Shown in pieces: positions 56,679-64,000 of a stretch of DNA of 64,000 nt. The number at the start of each line of letters is the position of its first letter. The stretch's first letter is position 1. The stretch is from Thermanaeromonas sp. C210 (lineage in GTDB: Bacteria; Bacillota; DSM-521; Neomoorellales; Neomoorellaceae). A model generated the notes under the pieces. It was not told the DNA's origin and did not search any database. It saw nothing but the letters and a program-made list of their open reading frames with translations. Made by a program: the position numbers and the translations under genes. The DNA lies in the NCBI RefSeq assembly GCF_013167955.1, contig NZ_BLWF01000001.1, positions 248,001 through 312,000 on the forward strand, written 5' to 3'.

Positions 56679-57002
56679 GATAATAATCCCTTCCCGGCTT
56701 ATACTCTGATAAAGGGGCCCGGACCGGAATAGAGGAGACTCAAACTTCTCAAGGTCGTATATAAGGGGTATCAGTACTACATCCTTATCAAGGCTAATCT
56801 CAAAGGCTTCGTTTAGAATGACCTCGCGTATTTTTGCGTCGAGCTTCTCAGTAACCACAAGAACATCAATATCAGAATCCGACTCGTAGTCACCCCTCGC
56901 CTGGGACCCGAAGAGGATTACCGACTTAATAGGGAGGTTCTTTTTCCTCAAGGTTTCTACGTATAATCTAGCTATGTCTATTGCTTTCTGGTTGGGTGAC
57001 AT
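56652..57002 (-). CDS. MNT-type nucleotidyltransferase (antitoxin of a HEPN/MNT pair), tail altered by MITE
   Basis: ATG 57002 follows GGAGGTGATCCC. About 116 residues with SVILFGSQARGDYESDSDID VLVV, the minimal nucleotidyltransferase motif GSxARG..SDxDxxV. MNT proteins AMPylate and neutralise HEPN ribonuclease toxins. The last residues (LAYPHFRG) are encoded by the inserted MITE. Before insertion the frame would have ended IIIP with a stop that overlaps the start of the next gene. The HEPN gene just upstream is truncated. Confidence 0.8.
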   Translation of the reverse strand: MSPNQKAIDIARLYVETLRKKNLPIKSVILFGSQARGDYESDSDIDVLVVTEKLDAKIREVILNEAFEISLDKDVVLIPLIYDLEKFESPLFRSGPLYQSISREGIIILAYPHFRG

Positions 57003-57006
57003 GGGA

Positions 57007-57114
57007 TCACCTCCCATTCAATATGGTTTCAGCGGTTTCCAGGTCGTATTCGGCCTGTTTTAACCATTCTCCTGCCTCCGGGTGCATACAGCTTTTTCCA
57101 TCTTCCAAATACAT
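57007..57114 (-). pseudogene. HEPN toxin, N-terminal fragment
   Basis: ATG 57114: the frame reads GEWLKQAEYDLETAETILNG, the first helix pair of a HEPN domain, and then stops 5 bases before the MNT start. The catalytic RxxxxH part is missing, so the toxin is dead while its MNT partner survives. Confidence 0.6.
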
Positions 57115-57141
57115 AATACCATTTAGTGTCAGGAACATCAA

Positions 57142-57492
57142 TTAAATAACCCTTATATCCAATCCGGCCACCAGGGCGTCATCTATCCCTTTTTCCTCTT
57201 TCGACCTGGCTCTCCATATTGCTTCCCGGACCGTTATGCCCAGTTTCTTCAATTCTGCCACCAGCATTCTCTTGCCCCTGGCCACTTCTTTATTCGTTTC
57301 CTGGTCCCTGTCGTAGGCGATTACCACTTCTCTTGCTGCCGGTTCGACCACCACCGGGACCACGGGTTTCCAGGAAGTGGCGCCCTGGGCGCCTACGACC
57401 ACCGCGCCGAGGTAAGCCGCGGCAATATCCGCCTTTAATTGCCCTTCCGTAATCCAAACCCGCCCGTCTTTTACTTCCCTTGGCCTAGCCAC
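57142..57492 (-). CDS. TOPRIM/DUF3854-type domain fragment (element replication)
   Basis: A 116-residue frame: VWITEGQLKADIAAAYLGAV has the TOPRIM Glu, REVVIAYDRDQETNKEVARG the DxD, and LKKLGITVREAIWRARSKEE KGIDDAL follows. This is the C-terminal TOPRIM-like domain found in phage and plasmid primase-like proteins. The N-terminal part is absent; upstream lies an unrelated ArdC-like start, so two genes were fused by deletion. GTG or ATG starts are unclear. Probably a pseudogene. Confidence 0.6.
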   Translation of the reverse strand: MARPREVKDGRVWITEGQLKADIAAAYLGAVVVGAQGATSWKPVVPVVVEPAAREVVIAYDRDQETNKEVARGKRMLVAELKKLGITVREAIWRARSKEEKGIDDALVAGLDIRVI

Positions 57493-57653
57493 ATGGGCGG
57501 GAGTGCCGCAGGATTATCACTCGGTTTCCCGTAGCCCGCCCGGGCGTTGATAAAGGTCCGCGCCGATTTCTTCGGCAGATCACCACTTTGAAGCATGGCT
57601 AGCAAACTATTCACTGCCTGCTTGACTTTGTTTTCCTCAAGTTTTACAGCCAT
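57471..57653 (-). pseudogene. ArdC-like protein, N-terminal fragment
   Basis: ATG 57653: VKLEENKVKQAVNSLLAMLQ then SGDLPKKSARTFINARAGYG KPSDN, which resembles the start of ArdC-like ssDNA-binding antirestriction proteins. After PSDN the frame breaks off into unrelated codons and stops. The rest was lost in a deletion that joined it to the TOPRIM fragment. Confidence 0.45.
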
Positions 57654-57678
57654 CCGTACCGCCTCCTTATCTTTTTGG

Positions 57679-57880
57679 CCTTTCGGCCTTTGGCCTTCCG
57701 GCCTTGGCTGCCGAATACAGCCGCCCGGCCGGGCGGCAAGGGCGGCCCGCAGGGCCGGGCCGAGGAATAGCGGACCGGGCGCCAGCCCGGGAGCATATGC
57801 CGCAGGCCCCTGCCCTTGCCGGACCGGGCCCGAGCGGTAGTAAAATAAGGAGGCAGCCGGAAGGCCTGGAGGCTTAAAAT
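57679..57880. repeat. Dispersed repeat 2, copy at 57.8 kb
   Basis: Very GC-rich, palindrome-rich noncoding DNA. GGCCTTCCGGCC near the left end pairs with GCCGGAAGGCC near the right end, and inner hairpins are present (GCCGCCCGGCCGGGCGGC). The right part AGCCCGGGAGCATATGCCGC matches 40035-40145. The DNA from 57881 to about 58165 shows no gene. Confidence 0.6.
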
Positions 57881-58165
57881 CAAGGCAGCAGGTGCGCCTA
57901 AAACGCGCTCCTGCTGCCTACTGCTGTCGCTTCCATACTAAGGCCGCCGCTACGTAAGCCCGTTCGGACGTAAACGTTGCGGCGGCCCCTTAACCTCTAT
58001 TCTCCTTTCCCAAATACGTTTTATTTTTCTACTCTTCCGCCTGTAGGAATACCTATAGCAGGAATTCCTTGGCCTTCGGTCCTAGGAATTCCTGTATCAG
58101 AATTCCTTTCCTTGTCATATTTTGGACGCTTAAAGGGGTCTAAAGGGAAGAGGATAGAATTTATT

Positions 58166-58199
58166 TAAAAGAATAGCCGGTGGCGCTGTTACCACCGGC
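58166..58199 (-). terminator. Terminator after the PC4-like gene
   Basis: GCCGGTGG/CCACCGGC stem followed on the minus strand by TATTCTTTTAAAT. Confidence 0.7.
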
Positions 58200-58227
58200 C
58201 ATGAGAAAAAGAAGCTTGCTGTTTTTT

Positions 58228-58416
58228 TTATTTACCGCCCACTTCTTCCAGGGCTTTTACCACTTCCGGCAAGAGCTCGCGCTTAAAGGCCACGCCTTTT
58301 CGCGAGGGCTTCCATTCCTGCTTCGTGGCATCATAGTAGTACACCCGGATATCGACATACTCGACACCCTTAAAGATACCGACCTGGACCCTCAGCTGTT
58401 CGCTCCCGCTCTTTAA
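58228..58416 (-). CDS. PC4/p15 (YdbC-like) transcriptional coactivator family protein
   Basis: About 61 residues: EQLRVQVGIFKGVEYVDIRV then YYYDATKQEWKPSRKGVAFK and RELLPEVVKALEEVGGK. LRV..YKGxxYVDIRVYY..GEWKPTxKGI is the PC4 single-stranded-DNA-binding fold. Bacterial members bind ssDNA. AAAGGGGG precedes the frame, but the codons after it are TTA AAG AGC, so no normal start codon is visible in the right place. The start may be mutated or non-canonical. The gene is flanked by two similar GCCGGTGG terminators. Confidence 0.65.
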   Translation of the reverse strand, partial: LKSGSEQLRVQVGIFKGVEYVDIRVYYYDATKQEWKPSRKGVAFKRELLPEVVKALEEVGGK

Positions 58417-58442
58417 ACCCCCTTTGCTGTGTTTTTAAAACA

Positions 58443-58470
58443 AAAAACCGGTGGCAGAGGTGCCACCGGC
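58443..58470 (-). terminator. Terminator after the HEPN gene
   Basis: CCGGTGGCA/TGCCACCGG, perfect 9-bp stem with four-base loop, then TTTTTTG on the minus strand. Confidence 0.85.
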
Positions 58471-58486
58471 CCTAACTTATAACTCC

Positions 58487-58870
58487 TCAGTTAGTTGTTT
58501 CTCTTAATTTAACAAAATCCCTCACCCGTTTAGCAATATCCAAGGCCTTCTTTGCATCGTCTTGGTTGGGTAGGCCTTCAGGTAGGCTTCCCACAGGGGC
58601 AGTCGGGTACCGGGTCGGAATGTAGTACATATCCAGTATCAGAGCCTCTTCTTTGAGTTCTTCAATTTCGGCGCCTGCCTGCTGGCATAGACTTAAGAGG
58701 CCAGGGAGCTTATGTATCCTAGGTGGGCTTATTCTATGTTTTACGAGGAATGCTTTCAGATACTTCTCGGCGGCCTGGTGAGAGTGAAAACAGGCCAAAT
58801 TGTATAGCCCTGCTTTAATAAGTTCTTCAGCAGCCTTTAAATCGTCATCAGCATAGTTAAGCCAGGCCAT
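58487..58870 (-). CDS. HEPN-domain protein (toxin of an MNT/HEPN pair)
   Basis: A 127-residue HEPN protein: AWLNYADDDLKAAEELIKAG, LYNLACFHSHQAAEKYLKAF and LVKHRISPPRIHKLPGLLSL are the four-helix HEPN core. The C-terminal part carries IPTRYPTAPVG. HEPN toxins are RNases. ATG 58870 overlaps the stop of the MNT gene by 14 bases and is the best start; earlier starts would extend into it. A terminator follows. Confidence 0.8.
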   Translation of the reverse strand: MAWLNYADDDLKAAEELIKAGLYNLACFHSHQAAEKYLKAFLVKHRISPPRIHKLPGLLSLCQQAGAEIEELKEEALILDMYYIPTRYPTAPVGSLPEGLPNQDDAKKALDIAKRVRDFVKLRETTN

Positions 58871-59228
58871 GTATTCCTGCTGCCCCGCTGTCATAAAGCA
58901 CAACCCCCTTTTTGACCACCTCTTCCTTCAAGAACAGATTGCCGTCTTCCATCATCTGCCTGAATTCCTCCGGCGTATATACAAGAAAATCTACTCCTAC
59001 CTGTGGCTTGGTCAGCCTGGCCAGGAACAATAGCCTGTCCATAAATCGCATGTCTGTTTTCATGACTACCACCAGGTCAAGGTCGCTATATTCCTTCGCC
59101 CTGCCTCCTGCGAGAGAACCAAAAAGAATAATTTTCTCGGGGCGGCAGTTTTTAATTATAATGCCACTTATCCGTTCCAGCTCTTCTTGTAGATATTGGC
59201 TACTACCCCCGCCTAAATCTATAGCCAA
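58857..59228 (-). CDS. MNT-type nucleotidyltransferase (antitoxin)
   Basis: A 123-residue protein with KIILFGSLAGGRAKEYSDLD LVVV (GS-x-A-x-G..SDxD) and DRLLFLARLTKPQVGVDFLV YTPEEF, the MNT fold with its third Asp (VDF). It precedes and overlaps the HEPN gene, so this pair appears complete. It is distinct in sequence from the MNT genes at 56.7 and 59.3 kb. Confidence 0.85.
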   Translation of the reverse strand: MAIDLGGGSSQYLQEELERISGIIIKNCRPEKIILFGSLAGGRAKEYSDLDLVVVMKTDMRFMDRLLFLARLTKPQVGVDFLVYTPEEFRQMMEDGNLFLKEEVVKKGVVLYDSGAAGIHGLA

Positions 59229-59318
59229 GGAAATCGCTCCTTTCTCTCCCTATCTCGAAAAGTACTTTTGGAAACAGCCGGTAATACTCTCACACTACCG
59301 GCCGGGAGGCAACAATGC

Positions 59319-59639
59319 TTATAAAATGACCTTGCCTTTATCAATTATTTCATCATGCAAGAACTCGCCATTGCAAGCTTTTAGGTATTGCTCCACCGAA
59401 TACGGCCTTGGAGAAATATCTAGATCTACCTCCTCGGCTATCTTCTTCAGAAACACTGCCTCCTCAATACGGTCTTTGCCCAGGTCCGGACTTATAATGG
59501 CCACATCAATGTCGCTATCCTCTCGAGCTTGGCCTCTAGCATAGGAACCAAAGAGAATGGCCCGGTAAACCCGGATATTGTTCTTCCGCAGTAGATTTAT
59601 ATACTCACGTATAGTTATTTCAACTTGCTTGCCAGCCAT
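59319..59639 (-). CDS. MNT-type nucleotidyltransferase, third copy
   Basis: A 106-residue protein: YRAILFGSYARGQAREDSDI DVAII and EEVDLDISPRPYSVEQYLKA are the MNT motif and the third Asp. ATG 59639 overlaps the end of a HEPN-like remnant. Its toxin partner appears to be lost. Confidence 0.85.
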   Translation of the reverse strand: MAGKQVEITIREYINLLRKNNIRVYRAILFGSYARGQAREDSDIDVAIISPDLGKDRIEEAVFLKKIAEEVDLDISPRPYSVEQYLKACNGEFLHDEIIDKGKVIL

Positions 59640-59716
59640 CCGACCACCCTTTCGGTTTGTTCAACAATCTCCCTCGTATAATTCTCTGTATATTTTTCAG
59701 CCAGTTTTGCTTTATC
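59615..59716 (-). pseudogene. HEPN-like C-terminal remnant upstream of the third MNT gene
   Basis: The frame reads DKAKLAEKYTENYTREIVEQ TERVVGWLASKLK and ends overlapping the MNT start. A stop closes it at its left side. The helix resembles the last helix of HEPN proteins, and the overlap with MNT is the usual arrangement. The identification is weak. Confidence 0.3.
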
Positions 59717-60230
59717 TTAAGCCTCGAGAAGACCAGTAAGCTTGCCCAATACTACAAGGTCGTGCTTGCGCGGTCGAACTCTCCCAGATCTCTTGAAATA
59801 CATCACCTCAAAAAGCTTTTTCTAAGGCTTGTTGACCACAGGAACACAGGCCACAAATAGCGTTTGCCCTCAAGATTATATTTGGCCGTGTCCAGGTCTT
59901 CATATGCGATTTCCATCCGGGCGTCGGGGATAGAAAAGGATATACAGTATTTTCCATCTCTTCTATGTTTATAGTACCATACGGTATTGGGAAAAACAAT
60001 CTATGCAACCCTGAATCTCTTCCCAAGAGGCGAACCTCTTAATTCGGAGGCCTCTTATTTCTGCGTTATAGGGCCACGCCGGCATATAGACCTGGTTAAC
60101 TGCTTCTTGTAACCCAAGCGCCTCGCATTTTTCTTAAGCCATAATAGGCAATATGCGCACTGTATTCAAGTAAACACCTCGCTCTATTTCGCCTTTTACT
60201 GAACTTAGTTTGGTAGAATGAGGAAACGTT
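59717..60230. other. Gene-free stretch
   Basis: About 500 bases without a recognisable gene or structured RNA. Short frames here lack ribosome sites and domains. Confidence 0.4.
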
Positions 60231-62336
60231 TTAGGGGCGGGTTCCATACCGTAGGGTCCTGGTGGCGTTAAAAATGGCTACCAAAGTCACACCCACATCG
60301 GCAAAGACCGCTTCCCAGATCGTCGCCACCCCGAAAGCCCCAAGGACCAGGAAGAAGGCCTTCACCCCCAGGGCCAGGACCACGTTTTGGCGTACGATCC
60401 GGCCCGTGTACCTGGCTATCTCCACCGCGGTGGCCAGCCGGGAGGGTTTATCCTCCATGAGGACCACATCGGCTGCTTCAATGGCGGCGTCGCTCCCCAA
60501 TCCCCCCATGGCCACCCCCACGTCAGCCCTGGTAATGACCGGGGCGTCGTTGATTCCATCGCCGACAACGGCTAACTTCTGCTTGCGGCGCTCGGCGAGA
60601 CCCGCTGCCAGTTCCTCCACCTTAGCCACTTTGTCTTCCGGCAGGAGTTCAGCGAAGTAGGCGTCCAGCCCGAGGCTCTCGGCCACCCGCCGGGCTACCG
60701 ACTCCTCGTCCCCGGTAAGCATGACCGTCTGCTGGACCCCTAGCTCCTTCAGGCGGGCGATGGCTTCCTTGGCGTCCGGCTTCAGTTCGTCGGAAATAAT
60801 GATGTATCCGGCGAAGGTGCCGTCCACGGCCACGTACACGCCGGTGCCCTCGAGGTCGCAGACATCGTGGGCAATGCCCTCACGGTGCATCAGGCGGTCG
60901 TTTCCCGCCAGCACCCTTTTCCCACCCACCACGGCACTGATGCCGTGGCCGGCGATTTCTTGGTATTCACCCACCGCGTCCGCCGGAATCTCCCGGCCAT
61001 AGGCTTCCCGGATGGACCGGGCGATGGGGTGGGTGGAGAAGGCCTCGGCGTGGGCGGCCAGGGACAGAAGTTCCTCTGCGGAAAAACCGTTGTAGGGCAC
61101 AACCCGCGTCACCCGGAAAACGCCCCGGGTCAGTGTGCCAGTCTTGTCAAAGACCACCGTGTGGAGACCCGCTAGGGCGTCCAAAAAGTTCGCCCCCTTG
61201 ATCAGGATACCCCGGCGGGATGCTCCGCCGATGCCGCCGAAGTAACCCAGGGGAACGGAGATCACCAGGGCGCAGGGGCAGGAAATGACCAGCAGCACCA
61301 GAGCACGGTAGATCCATTCGGAAAATGTGGCTCCGGGGATGACCAGGGGAGGTACCACGGCCACGGCCAGCGCGCCGAAGACCACCGCCGGAGTATAGTA
61401 GCGGGAAAAGGCGGTGATAAACTGTTCCGTAGGGGCCTTCCGGCCGGCGGCGTTTTCCACCAGTTCCAGGATGCGGGCCACTGAAGACTTGGCGTAGGGC
61501 TTCGTCACCCGAACCGTCAAGAGGCCCTGGGTGTTAACCATCCCGGCCAGGACCTTTTCGCCGGCTTCCACCTTGCGGGGTACGGATTCCCCCGTCAGGG
61601 CCGAGGTGTCTACAAAGGAGGTCCCCTCCAGCACCTCGCCGTCCAGGGGTACCCTCTCTCCGGGCTTGACAACGATGATTTGACCCACCGCCACTTCCTC
61701 CGGCCGGACCTGCTTGGTTTCCCCGTTCAGCTTCAGGTTGGCGTAATCCGGCCTAATATCCAGGAGGGCGGTAATGGCGCGGCGAGAACGGTTCACCGCC
61801 CGTTCCTGGAAATATTCCCCAACAGCGTAGAAGAGCATCACTGCCGCGGCTTCGGGCAACTGGTGGATGGCGATGGCGCCGACGGTGGCCACACTCATCA
61901 GGAAGTTCTCGTCGAAGACCTGCCCCCGAACCAGGTTCCGGAAGGCGGTCTGGATGACCGGTCCCCCGACCAGGAGGTAGGCGGCCAGCAACACGGCGTA
62001 TTCAGCCCAGGCGTAGGGGGTGCGGTGGAGCTGCTGGTTGAAGAGGAAACCCACTCCCCAAAGAAGCCCTGCGGCCACGATCAGGTAGAGGGCCTTCTTT
62101 CCCTCTCCTTCCTCTTCTGCGGCCGCCGGCCTTCGCTCGCCCTGCTCCACGAGCCGCACGCCGGGTTCCACCCGGCTAATGGCCTCCTGGGCCGCTGCCG
62201 CCAGTTCCGGGGGCAGTTCCACGCTCTGGTCGGCAAAGTTCACGGTTACCCCTTCCAATCCCTTGATTTTACGTAATTCTTGCTCAATCTTGGCGGCGCA
62301 ACTGGCGCACTCCAATCCGGCCAGGGTGTAACGCAT
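60231..62336 (-). CDS. cadA: Cd/Zn/Pb-transporting P1B-type ATPase
   Basis: A 701-residue heavy-metal ATPase. The HMA domain has GLECASCAAKIEQEL (CxxC). Eight membrane segments follow; the transport motif is VISCPCALVISVPLGYFGGIG (CPC), the phosphorylation site is VFDKTGTLTRG, the HP motif is AEAFSTHPIARSI, and the hinge is VGDGINDAPVI. The CPC and the HMA type fit Zn/Cd/Pb export across the membrane. ATG 62336 is preferred because GAGGTGG lies 8 bases upstream; a GTG four codons earlier overlaps that site. It is the last gene of the metal operon. Confidence 0.93.
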   Translation of the reverse strand: MRYTLAGLECASCAAKIEQELRKIKGLEGVTVNFADQSVELPPELAAAAQEAISRVEPGVRLVEQGERRPAAAEEEGEGKKALYLIVAAGLLWGVGFLFNQQLHRTPYAWAEYAVLLAAYLLVGGPVIQTAFRNLVRGQVFDENFLMSVATVGAIAIHQLPEAAAVMLFYAVGEYFQERAVNRSRRAITALLDIRPDYANLKLNGETKQVRPEEVAVGQIIVVKPGERVPLDGEVLEGTSFVDTSALTGESVPRKVEAGEKVLAGMVNTQGLLTVRVTKPYAKSSVARILELVENAAGRKAPTEQFITAFSRYYTPAVVFGALAVAVVPPLVIPGATFSEWIYRALVLLVISCPCALVISVPLGYFGGIGGASRRGILIKGANFLDALAGLHTVVFDKTGTLTRGVFRVTRVVPYNGFSAEELLSLAAHAEAFSTHPIARSIREAYGREIPADAVGEYQEIAGHGISAVVGGKRVLAGNDRLMHREGIAHDVCDLEGTGVYVAVDGTFAGYIIISDELKPDAKEAIARLKELGVQQTVMLTGDEESVARRVAESLGLDAYFAELLPEDKVAKVEELAAGLAERRKQKLAVVGDGINDAPVITRADVGVAMGGLGSDAAIEAADVVLMEDKPSRLATAVEIARYTGRIVRQNVVLALGVKAFFLVLGAFGVATIWEAVFADVGVTLVAIFNATRTLRYGTRP

Positions 62337-62354
62337 TCGTTGTTCCACCTCACA

Positions 62355-63032
62355 TCATAATAGCAAAGTAATGACGCCGAGCATCGTAATGAGGGCCCCC
62401 GATATTAGTTCGCCATACTGCTCCAGCCAGGCGAAGCGGAGGGTTTCCAGACCCCGCACCGAAAGCCAGACGATGCCGACCATGGACAACACGGTCACCA
62501 CCACCCAGGCCCCGATGGCGGCTAGGGATGAAAAGACTCCCTGCGTGCTTGCCGCCAGAAAAATGGGAATGGCCTCCCCGCAGGGCCGCACCCCCAGGAT
62601 GGCGCCCAGGGTGTAATCCGACCCCGGCCCGTTGGTGTGGGAATGTTCTTTTTTCTGGTAATTGTACCTATGACCAAACCCTTCTGGCAGGTGATCGTAC
62701 ATATGACTGTGCTCATGCCGCTGACCCTTTCCGGCCCAACCCCGCCAGAGGAAGTACAGCCCGAGGCCAACCACCACCAGGCCAATCAGCCGCTCCAACC
62801 CCCAGGTGATCCTAGCGGCCGCGCTTTCACCGGCCAGGGCAAACACCAGGCCGATAATTACTGTGGAAAAAAGATGGGTGATCGCTCCGGCTCCCGCCAT
62901 CACGACCGTCCTGCCGTGGGACATTTGCCTGGCCCTGGCGGTCAGCACGTAGGGCAGCCAGTGGTCCGGGAGGAGAGTATGGGCGGCAGCCGCAGCGGCA
63001 GCGGTACCTACTAGCACGTATGTTGGTACCAT
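62355..63032 (-). CDS. NicO/RcnA-like nickel-cobalt (metal) transporter
   Basis: A 225-residue membrane protein with six helices. AAAAAHTLLPDHWLPYVLTA has the His-x4-Asp of NicO/UreH-type transporters, GAGAITHLFSTVIIGLVFAL is the second conserved helix, and a His-rich loop (KGQRHEHSHMYDHLPEGFGH .. KKEHSHTNG) precedes GAILGVRPCGEAIPIFLAAS. The His loop suggests a divalent metal. Role as metal exporter is inferred from the operon with ArsR and CadA. Confidence 0.75.
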   Translation of the reverse strand: MVPTYVLVGTAAAAAAAHTLLPDHWLPYVLTARARQMSHGRTVVMAGAGAITHLFSTVIIGLVFALAGESAAARITWGLERLIGLVVVGLGLYFLWRGWAGKGQRHEHSHMYDHLPEGFGHRYNYQKKEHSHTNGPGSDYTLGAILGVRPCGEAIPIFLAASTQGVFSSLAAIGAWVVVTVLSMVGIVWLSVRGLETLRFAWLEQYGELISGALITMLGVITLLL

Positions 63033-63041
63033 GAATAGAGC

Positions 63042-63410
63042 CTACCTCCCTTCCGCAAAGTGGGCCTGGGCCTCGCGGATCAAGTTTAGGATGTGCTCAT
63101 CGTCCAGGGAATAGTAGACCATCTTGCCCTCCCGGCGGTACTTGACCAGGCGCAAGGCCTTCAACAACCGCAAATGGTGGGAAACGGCGGGCAAACTCAT
63201 ATCCAGGAGTGCGGCCAGGTCACACACGCAGAGTTCCTTGTGGGCTAGCAGATAAAGGATTTTGGTCCTGGTTTCGTCCCCGAGGACCTTAAAAATTTCC
63301 GATAAACCGGCTACTTCCAGTACCCTGCCCTTCAGGTGCTCAAGATGGCCGGAAGGGCAGAAGGTATCACAGAGGTCATTATTAGGGTTGGAAGCACTCC
63401 CTTTATCCAA
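63042..63410 (-). CDS. ArsR/SmtB-family metal-sensing repressor (CadC-like)
   Basis: A 122-residue winged-helix protein: LSEIFKVLGDETRTKILYLL, HKELCVCDLAALLDMSLPAV (ELCVCDL metal box) and SHHLRLLKALRLVKYRREGK. An N-terminal Cys pair (LCDTFCPSG) could complete a CadC-type Cys4 site for Cd/Pb/Zn. Metal binding releases it from DNA. It is first in the operon and has a palindrome over the transcription start region. Confidence 0.9.
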   Translation of the reverse strand: MDKGSASNPNNDLCDTFCPSGHLEHLKGRVLEVAGLSEIFKVLGDETRTKILYLLAHKELCVCDLAALLDMSLPAVSHHLRLLKALRLVKYRREGKMVYYSLDDEHILNLIREAQAHFAEGR

Positions 63411-63429
63411 AGGATAATCACCCCTAACG

Positions 63430-63479
63430 ATTAATCAATTGTTTAATTATAGTATATTTATTTGCCCCTCCTAAGTCAA
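63430..63479 (-). promoter_or_regulatory. Consensus promoter and ArsR-type operator
   Basis: On the minus strand TTGACT and TATACT are separated by exactly 17 bases. Just downstream ATTAAACAATTGATTAAT (63430-63447) is an imperfect palindrome typical of ArsR/SmtB operators. Confidence 0.8.
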
Positions 63480-63505
63480 GCTCAAGGGTTTCTGAGTTAC
63501 CGATA

Positions 63506-64000
63506 CTACACTTTTATCCAGCCCCTCGCTAGAGCCTCATGTAACAATAATCCCACCACAAAGGCGACCCCCATATTCCACATGGCGAAACCTGCCGTGA
63601 CCAGAGTAACGTAAAATTCCTGCCGGCCGGCAGCCTCCGGCCTCGCCGTCAGGGCCAGTTCCGCTCCGGCAAAAAACAAGATCACGCCCAGAATGGCCGG
63701 AGGGAACAACTGCAAAAGAATATTTACCCCGCGATTAAAAAAGATGGCGACGGCAATAACCATAAAGCCCATGATAACCAGGCTGCCACCCGTCCGGGCG
63801 CCAAAACGGACGTGGCCGGCCATCCCTCCCGCACCATGGCACATGGGAACCCCGCCAAAAAGGGGGGCCAGGAGGTTAATTAAGCCGGTGGAAATGGCAA
63901 TCTTACCCTCGGTGATAGGCCGCTGGGGAAAGAGCTCGTTGTTTTCCGCCACAATAGCAATGACAGCATTACCCAGGGTCAAGGGGACCTGGGGTAAGGC
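63506..64000 (-). CDS. Molybdate/sulfate transporter (MolT/MOT1-like), partial
   Basis: The frame is open to the right edge of the window, so the N-terminal part is outside. Visible: LPQVPLTLGNAVIAIVAENN, LINLLAPLFGGVPMCHGAGG, MAGHVRFGARTGGSLVIMGF, the MFS_MOT1/sulfate-permease-like signatures of the putative molybdate/sulfate transporter family. About five membrane helices are visible. Confidence 0.8.
   Translation of the reverse strand, partial: ALPQVPLTLGNAVIAIVAENNELFPQRPITEGKIAISTGLINLLAPLFGGVPMCHGAGGMAGHVRFGARTGGSLVIMGFMVIAVAIFFNRGVNILLQLFPPAILGVILFFAGAELALTARPEAAGRQEFYVTLVTAGFAMWNMGVAFVVGLLLHEALARGWIKV

Overview
The window looks like the chromosome of a thermophilic, spore-forming Firmicute of the class Clostridia, most likely near Moorella/Thermanaeromonas (inference). 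The clues are a class V FBP aldolase/phosphatase, a BcrA-type CoA activase next to a DUF2229 protein, lactate permease, a CotJC-like spore coat catalase, frequent TTG/GTG starts with strong AGGAGG sites, IS1634 and IS66 elements, and a 30-nt CRISPR repeat ending in GATTGAAAC. No rRNA and no intact tRNA was seen.

Layout. 1-13 kb is ordinary chromosome, all on +: end of a TctA permease, an NCS2 permease, the CoA activase pair, coaD, fbp, a PLP decarboxylase, an HD-GYP protein, an FmdB zinc ribbon and lactate permease. 13.2-15.1 kb is a complete IS1634-family element. 15.2-21.1 kb is an accessory segment: a 5'-defective cotJC, BrnT/BrnA, a large serine recombinase with a 47-aa upstream ORF, an HTH gene, two XRE repressors with palindromic operators, an ImmA protease, and remnants of another ImmA and of a tyrosine integrase. 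21.2-23.1 kb is a group II intron with a frameshifted reverse transcriptase, followed by a degenerate 3' half of tRNA-Ala(GGC).

23.7-35.8 kb is a visibly GC-rich DNA-processing and defence island. It holds a UvrD/AddA-like helicase-nuclease, a frameshifted DUF3427-HNH endonuclease, a C5-cytosine methyltransferase, a MIG-like T:G glycosylase, a NurA-like nuclease, a HerA ATPase and a GHKL ATPase with a C-terminal nuclease-like domain. HerA, the NurA-like gene and the glycosylase overlap as one operon, and the endonuclease overlaps the helicase. This is the best candidate for an undescribed system.

36-39.2 kb holds decaying genes: an amidase with an amber codon, YvrJ, a DUF2922 fragment, a PD-(D/E)XK pseudogene and an ADP-ribosylglycohydrolase with two frameshifts.

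39.8-57.7 kb is a decaying integrative conjugative element read on -: CpaE/TadZ-like ATPase, N4-type methyltransferase, M23 peptidase, VirB4, TraC-like, PrgI and VirB6, several of them broken by single-base frameshifts, stops or insertion sequences. Between TraC-like and VirB4 lies a cargo nest: a Dam-type R-M pair, an orphan CRISPR array (36 repeats, no cas genes in the window) and an intact IS66. VirB6 is split by an IS1634-family element flanked by a perfect 70-bp target duplication. Two MITE-like repeats (5.1 and 56.4 kb) and a second dispersed repeat (40.0 and 57.8 kb) were found by self-comparison.

56.6-59.7 kb is a cluster of MNT/HEPN toxin-antitoxin genes, whole and broken, with a PC4-like gene. 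60.2-63.5 kb is a metal-resistance operon (ArsR/CadC regulator, NicO-like transporter, Cd/Zn P-type ATPase) behind a consensus promoter-operator. The window ends inside a molybdate/sulfate transporter gene.
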